47,171 nucleotides of DNA from positions 1 to 47,171 of the forward strand of contig CAYZUC010000011.1 in assembly GCA_964481705.1 (NCBI GenBank), in the 5' to 3' direction. The notes beneath the pieces were generated by a model. It made no database searches. It was not told the DNA's origin and worked only from the letters and a program-made list of their open reading frames with translations. Positions 1 through 8,986 of the stretch are shown in pieces; position 1 is the first letter of the stretch; each line of letters opens with the position of its first letter. The DNA comes from CAYZUC01 sp964481705 (GTDB lineage Bacteria; Bacillota; Clostridia; Lachnospirales; Lachnospiraceae). Both the position numbers and the translations under genes were made by a program.

Positions 1-1552
1 TTCCTTCAAACTGTACTGCAACAGCAAATTTGTCTCCTGTTTGTAATGTGATTCTCTGTGGTAAATCTATGGTATGGTAGCCTGAATTTACGAGATGTCC
101 CTTAATAGGGTTCTCATTCATCAGAGTACCGCTCGACGGATCATTCTCGTCTGTCGGATTTTTATAAACACGAATCTCATAATCAAGATTGGGTGATGCT
201 ACGCCAAAAGACACTTGTTCTAAAACTTCTGTTTTCCCTGCCTCATCTGTTCCAGATGCAGTAAACACATTACAAATGGTTCCATTATATGGGATATCTT
301 TGGTATAAATACCGCTGGTTCCATCGTACTGATAATTTCTTACTGCCGGATCCGTTTTTTCCATATCGACCGCATAGGTATCCTGTATCTCTTTATTATC
401 GTAAGACATCCAGAAATATCCGTTATCTGCAAAGGAACTGCCCCAGCTGTTCTTAATCAGCCAAGCTCCCGGATGAGGTGGTCTCTCGCCTTCTTTGAAA
501 TTATCAATTGCGTAATTATCATCCCAGCCTACAACGGTAACGATATGACCTCCGACATTATCCGGATCTTCCGCTACTCCGTCATAATAGTAAGAACGCT
601 CATCCGTAGAAAAGCTATCCCAATCATTTGTATAACCTGTAGCTAGTGCTCCATATTGTATGATCATCTGTTTTGCCAGGTTGGGGTTGCTATCTAGATT
701 TACCTCGTATGCATTCTTTAAATACGCCTCAGACAGGTAAGCATACTGTCTGTCAATAGAAGCTGCCTTCTCTTCCGTACCATAATTCTGCTCATAATCA
801 AGTGAAGGAGTAACTTTCTCATCTGCTGCTCCAATTCCTCTGGCCAACGTCCAAATAGCTGCCTCTTTCCAGCCTCCTACGCTATAAACAAAGTAAGCTT
901 TTTCCTTATCGGTCAGATTATCTTCTCCAAAATCGATATAAGACTTATCACCCTGTGTGTCTCCATACCTGGAAGCACCTTCATCCATGTTTGTAAACCA
1001 TGCCAGTTGAATCTCAGCGAGATCTGGCTGACCATTCAATGGGGTTGCATTATTTATGTATGTCTGTTCACCGGAGCCCAGTGTACCAAATGTCCAACAG
1101 GTTCCATATCTCATCTGATTCTTTACTCTGGTGATATCTGAGCGATCAATCACACGATAGCTGGAAGGAATATCAGCGCCCACGTTGGGCTCATCCTCTT
1201 CAGGGATTCCTTCTGTGATGAATCCTACATCATATCCTCCAAGGATAACGTCCGGATGTCCTGATTGTGTCTGATTCTCCGATATCTGATTTGCTGCGAT
1301 CACATTATCGAATAATGTGCCCTCGGTTCCGTTTTCTTCAATAGCAATCTCTTCGATCTGTGAATCCTCTTCTTTCAAATTGTCTTCTTCTAAATCAGGA
1401 TGGGTCAAATCTTGATTGCCCGGTAGTTCCTCTATTACTGACGTCTGGTCTGTAAGCGGCTCTGCATATGCCGTTCCTGAAAATACAAGTCCTGCTGTTA
1501 AGATTGTGCTCATTAAAAAAGCAAGTATTCTGGTTTGTTTTCCCCTTCTCAT
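1..1552 (-). CDS. Secreted papain-like (C1 family) cysteine protease, 3' end outside window
   Basis: The frame is open from an ATG at 1552 to the window edge, about 517 codons, so the C-terminus is missing. AAAGGAG lies 5 bases before the ATG. Residues 1-30 form a signal peptide ending in AYA, so the product is exported. An acidic linker (about 35-75) precedes a papain-fold domain with Cys152 in YGTCWTF, His336 in GGHIVTVVGW and Asn368 in KNSWG, which make up the full catalytic triad. The usual CWAF is CWTF here. After residue 400 the sequence resembles the lectin-like domain that follows C1 peptidases in many Clostridia (IPYNGTICNVF onward). It is probably a cell-surface or secreted peptidase acting on external protein; the substrate is unknown. 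The family call is firm. Confidence 0.9.
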   Translation of the reverse strand, partial: MRRGKQTRILAFLMSTILTAGLVFSGTAYAEPLTDQTSVIEELPGNQDLTHPDLEEDNLKEEDSQIEEIAIEENGTEGTLFDNVIAANQISENQTQSGHPDVILGGYDVGFITEGIPEEDEPNVGADIPSSYRVIDRSDITRVKNQMRYGTCWTFGTLGSGEQTYINNATPLNGQPDLAEIQLAWFTNMDEGASRYGDTQGDKSYIDFGEDNLTDKEKAYFVYSVGGWKEAAIWTLARGIGAADEKVTPSLDYEQNYGTEEKAASIDRQYAYLSEAYLKNAYEVNLDSNPNLAKQMIIQYGALATGYTNDWDSFSTDERSYYYDGVAEDPDNVGGHIVTVVGWDDNYAIDNFKEGERPPHPGAWLIKNSWGSSFADNGYFWMSYDNKEIQDTYAVDMEKTDPAVRNYQYDGTSGIYTKDIPYNGTICNVFTASGTDEAGKTEVLEQVSFGVASPNLDYEIRVYKNPTDENDPSSGTLMNENPIKGHLVNSGYHTIDLPQRITLQTGDKFAVAVQFEG

Positions 1553-1598
1553 AAGTTTCTCCTTTTCTGTAAAATGTATTTTGGCTGCACGATATCCT

Positions 1599-2021
1599 TT
1601 ACTTATTAAGATAGATTATGGGTACAAGTAAGAGTCCCACAAACAACACACTATAAACAGTAGTAAACGATGCAAATGAAACAATTTGAATCACCGAATA
1701 CTCTGTATTTGCAATCAATGCTGAGGAAATCAAGCCCTGTGCTGTAGATATCAAACCAATCACAACTGTCATAATGGATACTGCCGTAACCATATGTCCA
1801 ACCTCTGTACTTTTCTCTTCTATCGGCCGAAATCGAAAAATCTGCTTTAGACCATTAAAATACATGCGATATCTCCCCACCGCTACTGCCAGCGATGAGA
1901 AAAAGAACCCAAAAAGAACAATAATGATACTGTCCAGATTAAAAAATGTACCCGCATTTCCGGCAAAGAAAGCAAAAAAGAAAAACAAGGAAACACAGAG
2001 AACAAAATTCACGAAAATCAT
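1599..2021 (-). CDS. Small MotA/TolQ/ExbB-like membrane protein (tentative)
   Basis: 140 residues. The start is set by AGGAGGTG five bases before the ATG at 2021; a longer frame to 2084 lacks such a site. Four hydrophobic segments are visible at about 4-20, 30-49, 76-98 and 110-137. The segment FFNLDSIIIVLFGFFF followed by a small-residue-rich helix (IGLISTAQGLISSA) resembles the second and third helices of MotA/ExbB proton channels, but the protein is much shorter than MotA (about 260) and I see no clear partner (MotB/ExbD) nearby. It lies 46 bases upstream of the papain-like protease on the same strand and could be co-transcribed with it. The membrane location is clear; the function is a guess. 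Confidence 0.6.
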   Translation of the reverse strand: MIFVNFVLCVSLFFFFAFFAGNAGTFFNLDSIIIVLFGFFFSSLAVAVGRYRMYFNGLKQIFRFRPIEEKSTEVGHMVTAVSIMTVVIGLISTAQGLISSALIANTEYSVIQIVSFASFTTVYSVLFVGLLLVPIIYLNK

Positions 2022-2095
2022 ACGAACACCTCCTTCTATGACAACTATTTTTCTCAAATTCACTCTTTTCTCATTATAATACAATTTTCGGATAA

Positions 2096-2142
2096 AGCCA
2101 AGAAGAAGTCAGTCTATTCACCGGCTTCTTCTTAGTTGGCTA
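2096..2142 (-). terminator. Rho-independent terminator downstream of the oxalate decarboxylase gene
   Basis: On the minus strand AGCCAACTAAGAAGAAG pairs with CTTCTTCTTGGCT across a loop of about 15 bases, with a small bulge, and is followed by TTTAT. It sits about 50 bases after the stop of the bicupin gene and about 75 bases before the start of the small membrane protein, where a transcript end is expected. Confidence 0.55.
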
Positions 2143-2190
2143 AATTTAATTAACTAGGCAAATCGTTTTCCAGACATCTAAAGGAAAAGC

Positions 2191-3432
2191 TCAAAAATAC
2201 TTAATGTTTTGCGGAGTTCCTTTTGCCTTTGGAAACTCGTAACCCGAATATTTCACAATGGGACAACTGTCCTTTCTTAGACTGTCCAGAAAATGATCCG
2301 ATAGATTCAAAATGGATTTTACAACCTCTCTTGGTGTCATAGCCATCCATTGCGCGAGGGAAAGATCTGCAAAGTGGTCACTTTTAAATATTTCGAGAAA
2401 TACCACCTTGTCCTCTCCTACATTCTGAACATAGTGAAAATTTCCAACAGGAACATAACCCACATCTCCCGCCTGATAATTGAATGTTCGAGCTTTTGGC
2501 CCAGGTTCAAAAACAGTCATGCGCGCTTTTCCATGAATATAGTATTGCAGCTCATCGTTGTTGGAATGCCAGTGAATCTCCCGCATAGCACCCGGCTCAA
2601 TTTCAACCAGAGCAGCTGCAATCGTTGTACAGGCAGGGAAATTCTCATGATCAAGGATTCGAATCGTCCCTCCTTCACAGATTATTGGCTTAACTTTTCC
2701 AAGCTCATGTTTTAGACTATTTGGCATATCTCCGTAAGGAGAAAACACATTTTGAGACTCCAGTGTACCAGGGTCCCCTCCATCAATAATGTAGACTTCC
2801 TTTTCAGGAATATTGGCAAATTCCTCTTCGTCACATCCAAAATTTGCAGACAATACATCCTTAGGAAAATGAGACATCATTTCTGATATAGAAAAAGTAT
2901 TATCTTCGGAATAAGAACCTTTGTCAAAAAGCATCACAAACTCGCATCCTTCCCTAAGGCCTTGAATGGAATGTGCTACATTTGCAGGGAATATCCAACC
3001 TTCTCCTGGTTCACAGTCAGCGACAAAGCTACGTCCACGTTCGTCCATTGCTGTGATTCTTGCTCCTCCTGCAAGTACAAACCCCCATTCCGATTGTTGA
3101 TGTGTGTGCATTTCACGAACTCCCGGAGAAAGATTCATATTGACAATTGCAAGAGTTGTATCTGCCGCAATCTCGCGTTTTGTAATCTCACGCGACCAAC
3201 CTCCTGTTTTAATAATCGTATGCGTATCTGCAAAGGAAAATTTTAGATTAGGAATCAATCCAAAATCAGTGGCCGGCGGAACTATCATATCCGGGTTTTG
3301 CTTCTCTCTTTCTACATTCCTTGGTCCAATATCAAGTGCCCCTGCACCATCACTTCTAATAGGTTCCTCATGCTTTGCCTTCTTTCGTTGTTCCAGTTTT
3401 TCTTTCAGTCTCTCATCCAAATTTCGATCCAT
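2191..3432 (-). CDS. oxdC: Bicupin oxalate decarboxylase (OxdC family)
   Basis: 413 residues; Bacillus OxdC is about 385. The ATG at 3432 has GAGG six bases upstream; an in-frame TTG 12 bases earlier is less likely. Two cupin domains each show the Mn-binding set: R106-x-x-H109-x-H111-x3-E115 with a later H154, and R286-x-H... with H287, H289, E294 and H333. The enzyme converts oxalate to formate and CO2 in the cytosol. The active-site lid of OxdC, normally SENST, reads SEDNT at 175-179, so the glutamate needed for decarboxylation (rather than oxidation) is kept. No signal peptide. Oxalate degradation would fit a gut bacterium. The gene stands alone between two hairpin terminators, so it is probably its own transcription unit. 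A neighbouring formyl-CoA route is not seen. Confidence 0.85.
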   Translation of the reverse strand: MDRNLDERLKEKLEQRKKAKHEEPIRSDGAGALDIGPRNVEREKQNPDMIVPPATDFGLIPNLKFSFADTHTIIKTGGWSREITKREIAADTTLAIVNMNLSPGVREMHTHQQSEWGFVLAGGARITAMDERGRSFVADCEPGEGWIFPANVAHSIQGLREGCEFVMLFDKGSYSEDNTFSISEMMSHFPKDVLSANFGCDEEEFANIPEKEVYIIDGGDPGTLESQNVFSPYGDMPNSLKHELGKVKPIICEGGTIRILDHENFPACTTIAAALVEIEPGAMREIHWHSNNDELQYYIHGKARMTVFEPGPKARTFNYQAGDVGYVPVGNFHYVQNVGEDKVVFLEIFKSDHFADLSLAQWMAMTPREVVKSILNLSDHFLDSLRKDSCPIVKYSGYEFPKAKGTPQNIKYF

Positions 3433-3466
3433 CCTATACCTCAACTTTCTATTGTTTACTTAACGC

Positions 3467-3496
3467 AAAACAGAGTGAGAAATCTCACTCTGTTTT
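3467..3496. terminator. Perfect inverted repeat, terminator of the purine/dCMP deaminase cluster
   Basis: A 14-base arm starting AAAACAGAGTGAGA is repeated in perfect inverted form around a two-base centre. The flanking A and T runs make it usable from either strand. It lies 45 bases after the stop of the dCMP deaminase gene and 35 bases before the oxdC start. Part of the arm occurs a third time just beside it (3497-3510). Confidence 0.7.
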
Positions 3497-3540
3497 CTCA
3501 CTCTGTTTCTATAGATATAGGATTACCATAATAATGCAGA

Positions 3541-4026
3541 TTATTCCTGAACCCACTCCAAGTCTTTAGCGGCCAGAACAATGTATTGATTTCTTCCTTC
3601 ACCTGTTCGAAGATAAACATTCTCAATTCCTGCCTGAATAATACTTCTGGCACAAAGAGGACATGGTTTGGCACGATGTACACTGTTATCGGATGGATTT
3701 AAACCCGTGAGATACAAGTCTGCCCCAATCGTCTGTTGTCTGGAGCAATTCAAAAGGGCATTCGCCTCCGCATGGATTGCACGACAAATCCCATACCCTT
3801 CTCCTTGATGCATATCTCTTTCGATTCTGGGACATGTCCCAATATCGCAGCAATTATTATAGCCTCGCGGAGCACCATTGTAACCGGTTGATATTACAAC
3901 ATCATCCTTCACAATCACCGCACCATACTTTCGTTTCAGGCATGTGCTTCGATCCGCAAAAACCTCTGCACAATTTAGATAGGTATCTATCTTCGATAAT
4001 CGTTCCCCTACTATTGGTCTAACCAT
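3541..4026 (-). CDS. comEB: dCMP deaminase (ComEB-like)
   Basis: 161 residues, within the usual size for deoxycytidylate deaminases. GAGGAG precedes the ATG by 6 bases. The zinc site is complete: H85-A-E87 and P121-C122-P-L-C125; Glu87 is the proton shuttle. A second cysteine-rich stretch (NCCDIGTC, about 58-65) is typical of dCMP deaminases that bind an extra zinc. The reaction dCMP to dUMP feeds thymidylate synthesis in the cytosol. In Bacillus the orthologue is named ComEB although its role in competence is doubtful. The gene follows purA by 32 bases and ends at a strong hairpin, so it is likely the last gene of the purine transcription unit. Confidence 0.92.
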   Translation of the reverse strand: MVRPIVGERLSKIDTYLNCAEVFADRSTCLKRKYGAVIVKDDVVISTGYNGAPRGYNNCCDIGTCPRIERDMHQGEGYGICRAIHAEANALLNCSRQQTIGADLYLTGLNPSDNSVHRAKPCPLCARSIIQAGIENVYLRTGEGRNQYIVLAAKDLEWVQE

Positions 4027-4058
4027 TTTGGTCTCCTCGCAACGCCTTACTTTGCATA

Positions 4059-5333
4059 TTAACGATAGATGATATCGTGTCTGCCCGGTCCATTGGATAC
4101 CATAGTAATTGGAGCTTCAATTCTCTTTTCAACAAACTCGATATATTTTCTGCAGTTCTCCGGCAATTCTTCGTATTTACGAATGCCACGGATATCGCAT
4201 TTCCATCCAGGAAGCTTCTCGATAACCGGTTTTGCTTTCTCTAATAATGGAGTCACCGGGAAATCTGTGGTCTGTTTACCATCAATCTCATAAGCAACAC
4301 ACACCGGAATCTCATCAAGGTATCCGAGTACGTCCAATACGGAAAATGCTACATCCGTAGTACCCTGCATTCTGCAACCATACTTGGAAGCAACACAATC
4401 AAACCATCCCATACGTCTCGGTCTGCCTGTTGTAGCGCCGTATTCTCCACCATCGCCACCGCGACGTCTTAACTCATCTGCTTCGTCTCCAAAGATTTCA
4501 GATACAAATGCACCGCCGCCTACTGCCGATGAGTATGCTTTACATACAGTTACTACTTGTTTGATCTCGTAGGGAGGAATTCCTGCTCCGATGCAGCCAT
4601 AAGCAGCAAGAGTTGAGGATGAGGTAACCATAGGATAAATTCCGTGGTCAGGATCCTTAAGCGTTCCCAGCTGTCCTTCCAGAAGAATCTCTTTTCCTTC
4701 TTTTAATGCTTTGCTTAAAAATAATGCTGTATCGCATACATATGGTTCTACCATTTGACGATATTCCATACAGGTATCAAAAAGAGCTGCGGGATCCAAT
4801 AAAGGCTTGTGATAGAGATGCTCAAGAAGGACGTTCTTGGTTGCACAGATATTTTCAAGCTTCTCCTTTAATCCCTTTTTATCAAAGAGTTCATTTACCT
4901 GAATACCAATTTTTGCGTACTTATCAGAGTAGAAGGGAGCAATTCCAGATTTTGTAGAGCCAAAGGATTTTCCACCAAGTCTCTCCTCTTCGTATTGGTC
5001 AAACAAGATATGATATGGCATAACCATCTGAGCACGATCGGATACAAGAAGCTTTGGCTTCGGTACTCCTCTTCCTACAATTTCGTTGATTTCCTTGAAG
5101 AGAACCGGGATATTCAGCGCTACACCATTTCCGATGATACTTGTGATGTGATCATAAAACACACCGGATGGACAGGTATGAAGGGCAAATTTACCATAAT
5201 CATTTACGATAGTATGTCCTGCATTGGCACCACCCTGGAAACGTACAACGATATCGGCCTTTTCTGCCATCGCATCGGTCATTTTTCCTTTACCTTCATC
5301 ACCCCAGTTAGCTCCTACAATTGCTTTTACCAT
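4059..5333 (-). CDS. purA: Adenylosuccinate synthetase
   Basis: 424 residues, the standard length. It joins IMP and aspartate using GTP to give adenylosuccinate, the first committed step to AMP, in the cytosol. The GTP loop GDEGKGK is at residues 11-17 and the catalytic AGHT at 38-41; further along there are the conserved TTGRPRRMGWFD and NGPGRHD stretches. GGAGGAG lies 8 bases before the ATG. It follows the surface protein gene by 63 bases and precedes the dCMP deaminase gene by 32, so one transcript probably covers all three. A short GC-rich inverted repeat sits in its leader (5364-5378). Identification is certain. Confidence 0.98.
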   Translation of the reverse strand: MVKAIVGANWGDEGKGKMTDAMAEKADIVVRFQGGANAGHTIVNDYGKFALHTCPSGVFYDHITSIIGNGVALNIPVLFKEINEIVGRGVPKPKLLVSDRAQMVMPYHILFDQYEEERLGGKSFGSTKSGIAPFYSDKYAKIGIQVNELFDKKGLKEKLENICATKNVLLEHLYHKPLLDPAALFDTCMEYRQMVEPYVCDTALFLSKALKEGKEILLEGQLGTLKDPDHGIYPMVTSSSTLAAYGCIGAGIPPYEIKQVVTVCKAYSSAVGGGAFVSEIFGDEADELRRRGGDGGEYGATTGRPRRMGWFDCVASKYGCRMQGTTDVAFSVLDVLGYLDEIPVCVAYEIDGKQTTDFPVTPLLEKAKPVIEKLPGWKCDIRGIRKYEELPENCRKYIEFVEKRIEAPITMVSNGPGRHDIIYR

Positions 5334-5396
5334 TTCTTGACTCCTCCTGTTTTGAGTTTCTTTTGGGGCCAGACCCCATTTACTTCTTTTTGTTTC

Positions 5397-7331
5397 CTAC
5401 TTTTTTGTTTGATGATGTTTCTTTCTTCTATGTCTGCTTTTGGCTACGAGATATAGAGATCCCACCGCCAAAAGTGTAATCCCTGCAAATGCTCCCAGAA
5501 TCAGACCCCAATTAGGCTTCTCCTCAGTATCTGCGGCTTTCACCTTTTTATTATTTTGAAGAGGTTTTGATTGTTCCTTCGTAATGGAATCATCAGCACC
5601 ATCCTTGACAATACCTAATTCATTCTCTTTTGTCAACAGTTGTTCCATATCTTCATTCGAATTGCTCTTTTTTTGTACTTTTCCAGAGTCTGTCGCGTCC
5701 GAACCTGTAGAATCGGAATCTGTTTCCTTAGCTTCTGTTTCGTCTGTCGTTGGCTGAGTTGTCTGTGGCTGAGTCGTCTGTGGCTGAGTCGTCTGTGGCT
5801 GAGTCGTCTGTGGCTGAGTCGTCTGTGTCACCAGTTGATCGCTCTTAGTCGCTGCTCCAACGATTACATTGACCGGCTGACTTGGAAGATAGGTATAGGC
5901 ACCCATCGTTCTTACCAGGTATGTCCCCGCCTTCAGTCCGACGAGGGAACCACTTGTGATATTAATCCAGGGGCCAGAATCCTTATTGCGATACTGCATG
6001 GTCTGATTGGTGCCATTTATGACACCATTATTACCGGATGTGGCATCCAGAACCGATAATCCAGTGGGCATTACATTTCTGTTTAGTCCTATATATTCGG
6101 TATCGGAATCCGATGTGCTGTCATTTCCCGGCATGTAGATACGAATCCCTGTATTTTCACTAAGTAACGAGTCGTCGATCGTTATATTTCCATCGTGGTC
6201 TGCTTGAAACCAGCTGTTACCACCGTCCAAGCTTATCCTCATTCCATTTTTAACATTACCAAGTTCCATATTGGCACAATTGAATGTTACATTGGGAGTT
6301 GATGCCTTTTGCTTGGAATAATTATGAATGGTAACATGAGCAGCATGGCTTGCAAGATAGTGCTGTGAACCTTTCTGACGTACAAGATAGTCTCCCTGCT
6401 TTAATCCTTTTACTTCTTCTCCGGTATTCCTCCAGCTGCTGCCATCCTTGTCTTCCCGATATTCCATATCGCTGTGGACATTGGTAATCCCTCCGGTTCC
6501 ACCATTCGTATTGATATCCTTCGGCTGTGGATTCGGTGTCGGTCGTCTTTGAATATCAATCGTCTGCTCATCAGAATCATCCATATCGTCTTCATCTATT
6601 CCACGATTAATAAGCTTTATATCATTGTCTTCGCTAACCCCATGTATGACCATAGAGCTACCGGTTACATCATAATAAGAATACCCACCATCTAAGGAGT
6701 ATTCATAGCTGCTCTTTAGATTACTCAGTGTCATAGTAGACGCCTCAAATCTGGCATCTGGAGTTGGCATTTTACGAGACACATGCGCAGGCACGGTTAC
6801 TATCTGAGGGATACTGGGGATTCTATTGAAGCCCCCAGCATTACGTACTGCATAGTCACCTGGGGAAAGGCCTTCTACTCTGCCATTGTCTACATCGTCC
6901 CAATTCTCACCATCATCCGAACTAAATTGACTGGTATCACCCAATCCAATAATCTTACCATCATTATTCTGATAATCTGTCGGCGTTACCGGTGTTGCTG
7001 TCGGTGTCGCAGCAACCGTAATCACAATCTGCTGGATTGGTGAATCCCATGTGTCTTCATCATCGCCAGGCTGATAAGCATAAATGGTTCGATAATCACC
7101 AATATCGATCGAAGTTCCCTGTATATAGGTCTGATAATTCTGTCCGTCAAAGCTGTAAAGCATGTCATCCGGCGTATTTTCCAGCTGACCGTTTTGTCCA
7201 TTATAATTCGCATGGGGTATCGGTAATGGCAGCCAATCTCCATCAAAATCATCTGCAGATATAATGGTACCATTTATAGCAATTAGTAATACCAGAAATA
7301 ATATTGTAAATAGACTTTTCCATCGCTTCAT
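5397..7331 (-). CDS. Modular secreted protein with C-terminal membrane anchor
   Basis: 644 residues. GGAGG seven bases before the ATG at 7331 sets the start; the longer frame to 7373 has no such site. Residues 1-25 are a signal peptide ending ISA. The body holds two kinds of module in alternation: type A at about 121-183, 273-336 and 428-492 (ending GDYxVRxxG...V.V) and type B at about 195-260 and 346-418 (YSLDGG/ISLDGG core). A threonine/glutamine/proline linker of five QTTQP units (about 503-527) and an acidic stretch lead to a single transmembrane segment (about 608-628) and a basic tail. There is no LPxTG, so it is anchored in the membrane rather than by sortase. Function unknown; possibly adhesion or carbohydrate binding. 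Its place between purB and purA is odd. Confidence 0.85.
   Translation of the reverse strand: MKRWKSLFTILFLVLLIAINGTIISADDFDGDWLPLPIPHANYNGQNGQLENTPDDMLYSFDGQNYQTYIQGTSIDIGDYRTIYAYQPGDDEDTWDSPIQQIVITVAATPTATPVTPTDYQNNDGKIIGLGDTSQFSSDDGENWDDVDNGRVEGLSPGDYAVRNAGGFNRIPSIPQIVTVPAHVSRKMPTPDARFEASTMTLSNLKSSYEYSLDGGYSYYDVTGSSMVIHGVSEDNDIKLINRGIDEDDMDDSDEQTIDIQRRPTPNPQPKDINTNGGTGGITNVHSDMEYREDKDGSSWRNTGEEVKGLKQGDYLVRQKGSQHYLASHAAHVTIHNYSKQKASTPNVTFNCANMELGNVKNGMRISLDGGNSWFQADHDGNITIDDSLLSENTGIRIYMPGNDSTSDSDTEYIGLNRNVMPTGLSVLDATSGNNGVINGTNQTMQYRNKDSGPWINITSGSLVGLKAGTYLVRTMGAYTYLPSQPVNVIVGAATKSDQLVTQTTQPQTTQPQTTQPQTTQPQTTQPTTDETEAKETDSDSTGSDATDSGKVQKKSNSNEDMEQLLTKENELGIVKDGADDSITKEQSKPLQNNKKVKAADTEEKPNWGLILGAFAGITLLAVGSLYLVAKSRHRRKKHHQTKK
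5761..5827. repeat. 15-base tandem repeat coding for the QTTQP linker
   Basis: The unit GTCTGTGGCTGAGTC occurs four times without a mismatch (5761-5820) and a fifth time in part. Degenerate copies flank it. On the minus strand it encodes the five-residue QTTQP repeat of the surface protein. Such perfect short repeats can change copy number by slippage without breaking the frame. Confidence 0.95.
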
Positions 7332-7404
7332 ATGACTACCTCCGTTTCCCACTCTCTGTGTTGCGGATATCACTCTCTGAAGTTTACAGATTTCCTATCT
7401 CTAT

Positions 7405-8841
7405 TTAAACATGAATCTCTGCTTTCAGTCCAATCATTTCTGCATTATTATCCAAAATTGGTTGAATGACTTTTTTCAGGAATGCATCTACCTGAACCTC
7501 TGCACGTCCGGTATACTTTGCTGGGTCCATAGTCTTCTTAAGCTCTTCTGCTGACATATTGAAAGCCGGATCTGCAGCAATCAAATCAAGGAGATTGTTA
7601 TCAAGACCCTTTTCTTTCACATTTTTGCCAGCCTCCATAGACAACTGACGGATTTTTTCATGCAACTCCTGGCGATCTCCACCAGCTTTTACCGCATCCA
7701 TCATGATGTTCTCAGTAGCCATAAATGGCAGTTCGCTTAGCAATCTCTTCTCAATAACCTTCGGATATACTACAAGTCCATCGACTACGTTCAGATAAAG
7801 ATCAAGAATACCATCAATAGCCAGGAATGCTTCCGGGACACTCAAACGTTTATTTGCCGAGTCATCCAATGTTCTCTCAAACCACTGAGTCGCTGATGTA
7901 ATAGCGGGATTCAATGCATCTACCATGACATATCTTGAAAGGGAAGCAATACGCTCACTTCTCATAGGGTTTCTCTTATAAGCCATTGCTGAAGAACCAA
8001 TCTGACTCTTTTCAAAAGGCTCCTCAATCTCCTTTAAATGCTGAAGAAGTCGAATATCGTTGGAGAATTTTGTAGCAGATGCAGCAATACCTGCCAATAC
8101 GTTGCAGACACGAGTATCTACTTTTCTGGAGTAGGTCTGTCCAGACACAGGGTAACACTCTGCAAATCCCATCTTTTCCGCAATCATCGGGTCAATCTTA
8201 TCAATTGTTTCTTGATCTCCATCAAATAATTCCAAGAAGCTTGCCTGTGTGCCAGTGGTACCCTTAGAACCCAAAAGCTTTAATGTGGACATTACATAAT
8301 CAAGATCCTCCAGATCCAAGCATAATTCCTGCATCCAAAGTGTCGCACGCTTACCAACAGTCGTAGGCTGCGCCGGCTGAAAATGAGTAAAAGCAAGTGT
8401 CGGAAGTGCTTTATATTTCTCAGCAAAACCAGAAAGCTCCGAAATTACATTAACCAGCTTTTTCTTTACCAGCTTTAATGCTTCATTCATAACGATAATA
8501 TCGGTATTATCACCTACGTAACAAGAGGTAGCTCCAAGGTGAATGATGCCTTTTGCCTTTGGACACTGAACACCATAAGCATATACATGACTCATAACGT
8601 CATGACGTACCTCGGCCTCTCTCTTTTTTGCAACATCATAATTAATATCATCCTTATGAGCCTCCAGTTCAGCAATCTGCTCATCGGTAATATTTAATCC
8701 CAGTTCTTTCTCTGTCTGTGCAAGTGCAATCCATAATCTTCTCCAGGTACGAAATTTCATATCCGGTGAAAAAATATACTGCATCTCCTTACTTGCATAG
8801 CGTTCTGATAGTGGGCTTTGATAACGGTCATTCTCTGCCAT
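7405..8841 (-). CDS. purB: Adenylosuccinate lyase
   Basis: 478 residues. Acts twice in purine synthesis: SAICAR to AICAR plus fumarate, and adenylosuccinate to AMP plus fumarate. The fumarase/lyase superfamily signature GSSAMAYKRNPMRSE is at 282-296, and the catalytic-histidine stretch FTHFQPAQPT at 151-160. AGGAGG is nine bases before the ATG at 8841. This is the longer class of PurB (about 475) seen in many Clostridia and in eukaryotes, compared with about 430 in Bacillus. It lies downstream of purC with a hairpin between them (8892-8932), so purC and purB may be only partly co-transcribed. Identification is certain. Confidence 0.97.
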   Translation of the reverse strand: MAENDRYQSPLSERYASKEMQYIFSPDMKFRTWRRLWIALAQTEKELGLNITDEQIAELEAHKDDINYDVAKKREAEVRHDVMSHVYAYGVQCPKAKGIIHLGATSCYVGDNTDIIVMNEALKLVKKKLVNVISELSGFAEKYKALPTLAFTHFQPAQPTTVGKRATLWMQELCLDLEDLDYVMSTLKLLGSKGTTGTQASFLELFDGDQETIDKIDPMIAEKMGFAECYPVSGQTYSRKVDTRVCNVLAGIAASATKFSNDIRLLQHLKEIEEPFEKSQIGSSAMAYKRNPMRSERIASLSRYVMVDALNPAITSATQWFERTLDDSANKRLSVPEAFLAIDGILDLYLNVVDGLVVYPKVIEKRLLSELPFMATENIMMDAVKAGGDRQELHEKIRQLSMEAGKNVKEKGLDNNLLDLIAADPAFNMSAEELKKTMDPAKYTGRAEVQVDAFLKKVIQPILDNNAEMIGLKAEIHV

Positions 8842-8891
8842 GTCTTGTCCTCCTTTACGTTACTGTGTGTATTGGTATCGACGGTTTCTCC

Positions 8892-8932
8892 GAAAAACAG
8901 CACCGGTCTTGCTGTGTGCGAAGTTCCGGTGC
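8892..8932 (-). terminator. Hairpin with T-run between purC and purB
   Basis: On the minus strand GCACCGG and CCGGTGC pair around a 19-base loop that itself can form CTT/AAG, and TGTTTTT follows directly. It lies 54 bases after the purC stop and about 50 before the purB start. It could end purC transcripts or act as an attenuator that sets purB expression; no purine riboswitch was seen. Confidence 0.6.
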
Positions 8933-8986
8933 ATTTGTATTGTCTCCTGTTGGGTAATTCTCTTACATAGTCGAATGGGGTTTCTA

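Noticed and set aside
5364..5378. GC-rich inverted repeat TGGGGCCAGACCCCA before purA
   Set aside because: It forms a five-base stem but no T-run follows and no regulator is implied. It was left as a note only.
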